From JAEZDC01 sp036676415 (GTDB lineage Bacteria > Bacteroidota > Bacteroidia > Chitinophagales > Chitinophagaceae), in assembly GCA_036676415.1 (NCBI GenBank), contig JAKFCX010000021.1, positions 1 through 64,000 on the forward strand: 64,000 nt of DNA, written 5' to 3'. Within the stretch, counting starts at the first letter, position 1; every line of letters begins with the position of its first letter. The notes under the pieces were generated by a model. The model was not told the origin of the DNA. It ran no database searches and saw only the letters and a program-made list of their open reading frames with translations. Shown here piece after piece: positions 60,513-64,000 of the stretch. The position numbers and the translations under genes were made by a program.

Positions 60513-63500
60513 TTGAAACGCTTGGAAAGGATCTGCTGCATGGTGCTTTTGATGTTTATTACGATGAACGTTACAGCACAGGATTATTCAAATCTTGAAC
60601 TGGTAGAAAATAAAGGGCAATGGCCTGAACAGGTTAAATTCAGGGCAACCACTAGTGTGGGTGCTTTCTTTTTACAGAAGGATGGCTATAAAATGCTTTT
60701 GAATAACAGGGAAGACCTGAAAGAAATGGCAGAGCGAATGCATGGTCATTCTCATGCTTCTGGTGCAGTAGACAGCAACCTCTCTTACAAATCAGCAAGT
60801 ACTTCGAATGTAAACTCAGATAAATTCACCCTTCGTTCGCATGCTTATGAAATGAGGTTTTTGCATGCTTCAACATCACCACAAATTATTGCTGATAAAC
60901 CATTGGAGGCGTATAACAATTACTTCATCGGAAACGATCCATCTAAATGGGCCAGCAATTGCAAAATATATCAGGGCGTAACTTATAAGAACGTGTATCC
61001 TGGTGTTGATGTAAGATATTATACCAGTGAAGGAAGATTAAAGTATGATATCATCGTAAATCCCGGTGCATCTGTTGAAAGAATTGCCATGCATTTTGAT
61101 GGAGTGGATGGATTAGAAATCAGAAATGAAAGACTCGTTATTAAAACATCTGTTGATGATGTACAGGAATTAAAGCCTTATACCTATCAGCCATTATCTT
61201 CAGGCAGAAAAGAAATTTCCAACCAATACCAGGTAAAAGGCAACATTGTAACCTTTAAATTAGGTAGCTACGATAAGACCAAAACATTGGTCATCGATCC
61301 TACACTTATCTTTTCCACTTTTTCCGGAAGCACAGCAGATAATTGGGGCTATACAGCAACTTATGATAATGACGGCAATTTTTATGGTGGAGGAATAGTT
61401 ACCAATACCGGAGGATCCTTTCCTGTAAGTACCGGTGCTTTTCAAACAACATTCCAGGGAGGATTTAGTAGTGATTATGGCCCATGGGATATCGCTATCA
61501 TTAAATTCAACCCTAACGGAACAAATCGTGTTTACGCAACTTATCTTGGTGGTAGCGGTAATGAACAACCTCACAGCCTGATCGTGGATGCACAGGGAAA
61601 TCTTATTATCGGGGGAAGAACCAATTCTACTAATTACCCGGGAACTTTATATGGTAGCGGTGGTAACTGGGATATTGTTATCACTAAATTAAACGCAACC
61701 GGTACAGGGTTGATAGGATCAAGAAGAATTGGTGGTGCTGGTGAAGATGGAGTGAATGTAAGAACAAAAATGACTACGTCAACTCTGGCAACAAACCGCA
61801 ATTATGGAGATGATGCAAGAAGTGAAGTGATGCTCGATGCTGCAGGCAATGTTTACCTCGCCTCATGCACAAGAGGTGGTGATTTTCCGGTTACAGCCGG
61901 AGCTTTTCAAACTACTTTCGGAGGAACACAGGATGGCATTTTAATAAAAACTACTCCTGACCTCAGCACCGTTCTTTTCTCATCTTTCCTGGGTGGTACT
62001 GGTACTGATGCAGCTTTCGTATTATCCCTCAATCCGGCTAACGGCAATATCTATGTGGCAGGGGGAACGACCAGCAATGATTTTCCAAGAACAACTGCAG
62101 GCACTGCGATTGCTCAAACTTTCCAGGGTGGTGAAACCGATGGTTTCGTTGCCATCGTTTCAGCTGACGGATCAAATCACATTAAGTCTACATACCTTGG
62201 AACTTCCGGATCAGACATCGTGTATGGAATCCAGTTCGACCGTCTTGGATTTCCGTATGTAATGGGCACTTATACTTCACCAGGTGCCTGGCCTGTAAGA
62301 AATGCAGCATATAGCAATCCAGGAGGAAAACAATTCATAGCAAAGCTTCAGATCGATCTTTCAGATTTTATTTATTCAACTGTATTTGGAAAAACTTCAA
62401 CACCATTAAGCGTTCCAGATATTTCTCCGGTGGCATTCCTTGTAGACCGATGCGAAAATGTTTATGTGTCGGGCTGGGGAGGAAATGTTAATGGAGGGTT
62501 TGTACCAGGTCAATCAACAAGTGGTCTTCCCACCACAGCAAATGCATTGCGTGCAACTTCAGATGGTAGTGATTTTTATATATTCGTTTTAGAGCGTAAT
62601 GCTATAAGACAGTTATATGGCACCTATTGGGGAGCCGTTAATAGCCAACCCGACCAAACTGGTGATCATGTTGATGGAGGTACCAGCCGTTTTGATGAGA
62701 ATGGCGTGATCTATATGGCCCAATGTGGTCATTGTGGTAGGGGCGGTACGTTTCAAACAACGGCAGGTGCATGGTCAACAACAAATAAAAGCTCGAATTG
62801 TAATCTTGCCGCCGTGAAAATTGCCATGGAACTTGCTGGTGTAAGTACAGGTGTGAAATCGTATGTAAATGGATCTCCGAGAAGATCAGGTTGTATTCCA
62901 TTGACTGTCGACTTCAATGATACACTGGAACTTGGTCAGCAATATATCTGGAATTTTGGAGACGGTTCACCTGATGAAACAACTACTACAGCTTCCAATT
63001 CTCACACCTATAATAATATTGGTTCGTATACAGTACGATTGATCTCCGTAGATTCATCCACTTGTAACATCAGGGATACTTCTTACACAACCATCACAGT
63101 CAGGCAAGATATTGCAGTATTAGCTGGTCGTGCTGAAAAACAACCACCATGCGAAAACCTCACGTATATATTTTACAATACGTCAACACCTCCTGCAGCT
63201 CCGGGAAAACCATTTACCAATCAATCTTTCAAATGGGATTTTGGTGATGGCAATACCACCATAACAGGAATGGCTCCGGTATCTCATACATATGCAACAA
63301 GGGGAACTTACAATGTGAAACTCATTCTTATTGATACCAACTATTGTAACTATCCAGACACTTTACATCTAACCCTTCGCATTTCAGAGAACGTAGATGC
63401 TCAGTTCACCACACCACCGTTTGGTTGTGCTCCATATACAGCTGTAATCGATAATACATCTGCTGGCGGACAAACATTCCAATGGGATTTTGGTGATGGA

Positions 63501-64000
63501 ACCACATCAACTGACCAGGAGCCAACACATCTTTACAACACACCAGGAGATTATACAATCAGGTTAACAGTGATCGATTCAAATACGTGTAACATCATAG
63601 ACAGTTCTCAGTTTACCATTACGGTAAGTGGCTCTCCTACTGCAGGATTTAATTATTCACCCAATCCACCTGAGATAAATACTGCAGTGGAATTTGTAAA
63701 TACATCAACCGGTGGTACTTCTTACCTCTGGAGATTTGGTGATGGCGATTCACTATTCACGATTCGACGAGACACTATCGTTCGACATTTTTATAATGCT
63801 ACAGGTAACTTCAACACCTGTCTTATTGTTACCAATCAATATGGCTGTACCGATACAGTTTGCACCGTAATAGCAGCACGAGTGATTCCTGCATTAGACG
63901 TTCCAAATGCATTCACACCAAACGCTGATGGCGTGAATGACAAAGTATATGTAAGAGGTTTCGCCATCGGAAAAATGGTTTGGCGAATTTACAATCGATG
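60513..64000 (+). CDS. Partial giant secreted protein: SBBP, PKD and T9SS tail
   Basis: Open to the right edge (at least 1162 codons). TTG 60513 gives a signal peptide with a KRLER n-region; the ATG at 60540 is also in frame. An N-terminal domain (ELVENKGQWPEQVKF, TKTLVIDPTLIFSTFSGS) precedes SBBP-type propeller repeats (AGNVYLASCTRGGDFPVTAGAFQTTF). Four PKD domains follow (WNFGDG ~813, WDFGDG ~908, WDFGDG ~990, WRFGDG ~1072). PNAFTPNADGVND (~1131) starts the gliding-motility C-terminal domain used for type IX secretion. Cell-surface or secreted; partner unknown. Confidence 0.88.
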   Translation, partial: MKRLERICCMVLLMFITMNVTAQDYSNLELVENKGQWPEQVKFRATTSVGAFFLQKDGYKMLLNNREDLKEMAERMHGHSHASGAVDSNLSYKSASTSNVNSDKFTLRSHAYEMRFLHASTSPQIIADKPLEAYNNYFIGNDPSKWASNCKIYQGVTYKNVYPGVDVRYYTSEGRLKYDIIVNPGASVERIAMHFDGVDGLEIRNERLVIKTSVDDVQELKPYTYQPLSSGRKEISNQYQVKGNIVTFKLGSYDKTKTLVIDPTLIFSTFSGSTADNWGYTATYDNDGNFYGGGIVTNTGGSFPVSTGAFQTTFQGGFSSDYGPWDIAIIKFNPNGTNRVYATYLGGSGNEQPHSLIVDAQGNLIIGGRTNSTNYPGTLYGSGGNWDIVITKLNATGTGLIGSRRIGGAGEDGVNVRTKMTTSTLATNRNYGDDARSEVMLDAAGNVYLASCTRGGDFPVTAGAFQTTFGGTQDGILIKTTPDLSTVLFSSFLGGTGTDAAFVLSLNPANGNIYVAGGTTSNDFPRTTAGTAIAQTFQGGETDGFVAIVSADGSNHIKSTYLGTSGSDIVYGIQFDRLGFPYVMGTYTSPGAWPVRNAAYSNPGGKQFIAKLQIDLSDFIYSTVFGKTSTPLSVPDISPVAFLVDRCENVYVSGWGGNVNGGFVPGQSTSGLPTTANALRATSDGSDFYIFVLERNAIRQLYGTYWGAVNSQPDQTGDHVDGGTSRFDENGVIYMAQCGHCGRGGTFQTTAGAWSTTNKSSNCNLAAVKIAMELAGVSTGVKSYVNGSPRRSGCIPLTVDFNDTLELGQQYIWNFGDGSPDETTTTASNSHTYNNIGSYTVRLISVDSSTCNIRDTSYTTITVRQDIAVLAGRAEKQPPCENLTYIFYNTSTPPAAPGKPFTNQSFKWDFGDGNTTITGMAPVSHTYATRGTYNVKLILIDTNYCNYPDTLHLTLRISENVDAQFTTPPFGCAPYTAVIDNTSAGGQTFQWDFGDGTTSTDQEPTHLYNTPGDYTIRLTVIDSNTCNIIDSSQFTITVSGSPTAGFNYSPNPPEINTAVEFVNTSTGGTSYLWRFGDGDSLFTIRRDTIVRHFYNATGNFNTCLIVTNQYGCTDTVCTVIAARVIPALDVPNAFTPNADGVNDKVYVRGFAIGKMVWRIYNR

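Overview
The window looks like a chromosomal segment of a Bacteroidota bacterium, most likely Chitinophagaceae-like. The signs are TonB/ExbB/ExbD genes of the Bacteroidota type, a GLPGLI-family protein, a protein ending in a gliding-motility/type IX secretion C-terminal domain, promoter boxes of the form TAnnTTTG, a NuoG lacking the molybdopterin domain, and moderate AT richness. No rRNA, tRNA or CRISPR array was seen. Taxonomy is inferred from gene content only.

Layout. 0-3 kb: edge of a possible IS3-type transposase, a GNAT acetyltransferase, a small outer-membrane protein, a secreted LTxxQ protein, a gene-free stretch with inverted repeats, and a NuiA-like nuclease inhibitor. 3-7.7 kb: mnmE and an exbB-exbD-exbD-tonB operon. 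8-13.6 kb: a large zinc metalloprotease, a PH-like membrane protein, a MacB-type permease and a NamZ-like lipoprotein. 13.7-28.3 kb: a complete complex I operon, nuoA to nuoN, on the minus strand. It is interrupted by four small non-nuo genes and, between nuoH and nuoI, by a patch of dispersed repeats. 28.4-32.2 kb: a second TonB group (tonB, a two-TM protein, a PstS-like lipoprotein, a TPR protein). 32.4-37.4 kb: a tyrosine phosphatase, hisS, two related lipoproteins, a thiolase and a DUF1579-like lipoprotein.

37.4-41.8 kb is an AT-rich cassette: an XRE regulator, a frameshifted small exported Cys-rich protein, a GLPGLI protein and an 880-residue outer-membrane barrel. This is the most system-like unexplained group here. 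41.8-58.2 kb is mostly housekeeping (rlmN, two pseudouridine synthases, lysA, an Mla-type ATPase, two LD-carboxypeptidases, a CYTH protein, pckA, deoxynucleoside kinase, trpS, an AAA ATPase). 58.3-64 kb: recG, whose reading frame has no ATG/GTG/TTG at the expected start and probably begins with ATT, then a giant PKD/SBBP secreted protein that runs off the right edge.

Running through the intergenic spaces is a roughly 50-bp dispersed repeat family. I count 11 copies in both orientations, with a variable core; two copies carry the same perfect 20-bp palindrome. Several other short repeats lie in the same gaps. Functionally the window is dominated by respiration (complex I), envelope energy transduction (two TonB groups), RNA modification (mnmE, rlmN, two pseudouridine synthases) and envelope or peptidoglycan turnover (NamZ-like, two S66 peptidases).
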